DNA of 5,784 bases from Burkholderiaceae bacterium (GTDB lineage Bacteria; Pseudomonadota; Gammaproteobacteria; Burkholderiales; Burkholderiaceae), in the NCBI GenBank assembly GCA_017998575.1, contig JAGOCV010000263.1, forward strand, positions 1 to 5,784, written 5' to 3'. Shown here one piece after another: positions 5,541 to 5,784 of the stretch; position 1 is the stretch's first letter, and every line of letters begins with the position of its first letter. The translations under genes and the position numbers were made by a program. Under the pieces are notes generated by a model. The model was given only the letters and a program-made list of their open reading frames with translations, was not told where the DNA came from and did not search any database.

Positions 5541-5784
5541 TCAGTGCGACAGGTGGAGGCCGCATTCACGGTTGTCCTCGCCCTTGGTCGGGTCCACGTA
5601 GTCGAAGTTGTTGGGCAGGTCGTGCTGCTGGCAGTACTCGTGCAGGGCTTTCGACGACCAGTGCAAAAGCGGCGCGACCTTGATGAGCCCGTCGGGGTTG
5701 AGGCTCACGGGCTCCATCCGGGCGCGCACGGCCGTGTCGGTGGCGCGCAGCGCGGTGAACCACACGCGGGGCGCCGTCTCGCGC
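5541..5784 (-). CDS. cysH: Phosphoadenylyl/adenylyl-sulfate reductase, C-terminal part only
   Basis: The last 80 codons of a gene whose start lies beyond the window edge. It ends ECGLHLSH: ECGLH carries the catalytic cysteine found at the C-terminus of CysH reductases, which use thioredoxin or glutaredoxin to reduce PAPS or APS to sulfite. Upstream, GLIKVAPLLHWSSKALHEYC matches the E. coli CysH stretch VFKVLPIIDWDNRTIYQYL. Two points are unusual: the piece between that segment and ECGLH is much shorter than in E. coli, and the CxxC half of the APS-reductase [4Fe-4S] ligand set is absent. The RREQ-like motif is also replaced by LRATDT. It precedes cysD by 38 nt, giving the order cysH-cysD-cysN. 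Whether it uses PAPS or APS cannot be decided from this fragment. Confidence 0.9.
   Translation of the reverse strand, partial: RETAPRVWFTALRATDTAVRARMEPVSLNPDGLIKVAPLLHWSSKALHEYCQQHDLPNNFDYVDPTKGEDNRECGLHLSH

Noticed and set aside
1..5784. CRISPR array, tRNA or rRNA genes, insertion sequence.
   Set aside because: No regularly spaced repeats, no recognisable tRNA arms or rRNA segments, and no transposase-like protein or terminal repeats were seen on reading both strands.

Overview
The window is high-GC DNA with all seven recognisable genes on the minus strand. The look of the proteins (a FdI-type seven-iron ferredoxin, a thioredoxin-reductase-like ferredoxin-NADP reductase, a short CysN without fused APS kinase, a CysH tail ending ECGLH-LSH) suggests a betaproteobacterium of the order Burkholderiales, probably near Comamonadaceae. 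This placement is inferred from remembered family resemblance, not from a search.

Read in the direction of transcription (high to low coordinates), the window opens with sulfate assimilation: the 3' end of cysH (5784-5541), cysD (5502-4570) and cysN (4556-3279), closely packed and probably one operon. CysD and CysN form ATP sulfurylase, which makes APS; CysH reduces activated sulfate to sulfite. A 74-bp gap holding a good -10 box follows, then a ferredoxin (fdxA, 3204-2875) and a ferredoxin-NADP reductase (2854-1736, probably GTG start). This pair moves electrons from NADPH to a low-potential ferredoxin and could plausibly feed the sulfite-reduction step of the same pathway.

A small toxin-antitoxin module lies beyond the reductase: a Phd/YefM-type antitoxin (1605-1336) and a CcdB-family toxin (1327-998), preceded by a 22-bp near-perfect palindrome centred on TGTACA (1626-1647), the core motif of known YefM operators. 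The pairing of a Phd/YefM antitoxin with a CcdB toxin, and its position between two metabolic loci, make it the most accessory-looking part of the window.

The last part is a thiamine locus: a -10 box (967-962), a small GNRA-capped hairpin, a clear TPP riboswitch (about 932-837), a 120-nt expression-platform region, and the first 238 codons of an NCS1-family permease of the CytX type (715-1, running off the edge), a probable thiamine-precursor (hydroxymethylpyrimidine) importer.

No tRNA, rRNA, CRISPR array, insertion sequence or convincing intrinsic terminator was seen. Most of the window is ordinary metabolism. The points worth a second look are the mixed toxin-antitoxin pair with its operator, the divergent CysH C-terminus, the ferredoxin/reductase pair behind cysDN, and the layered structure of the riboswitch leader.
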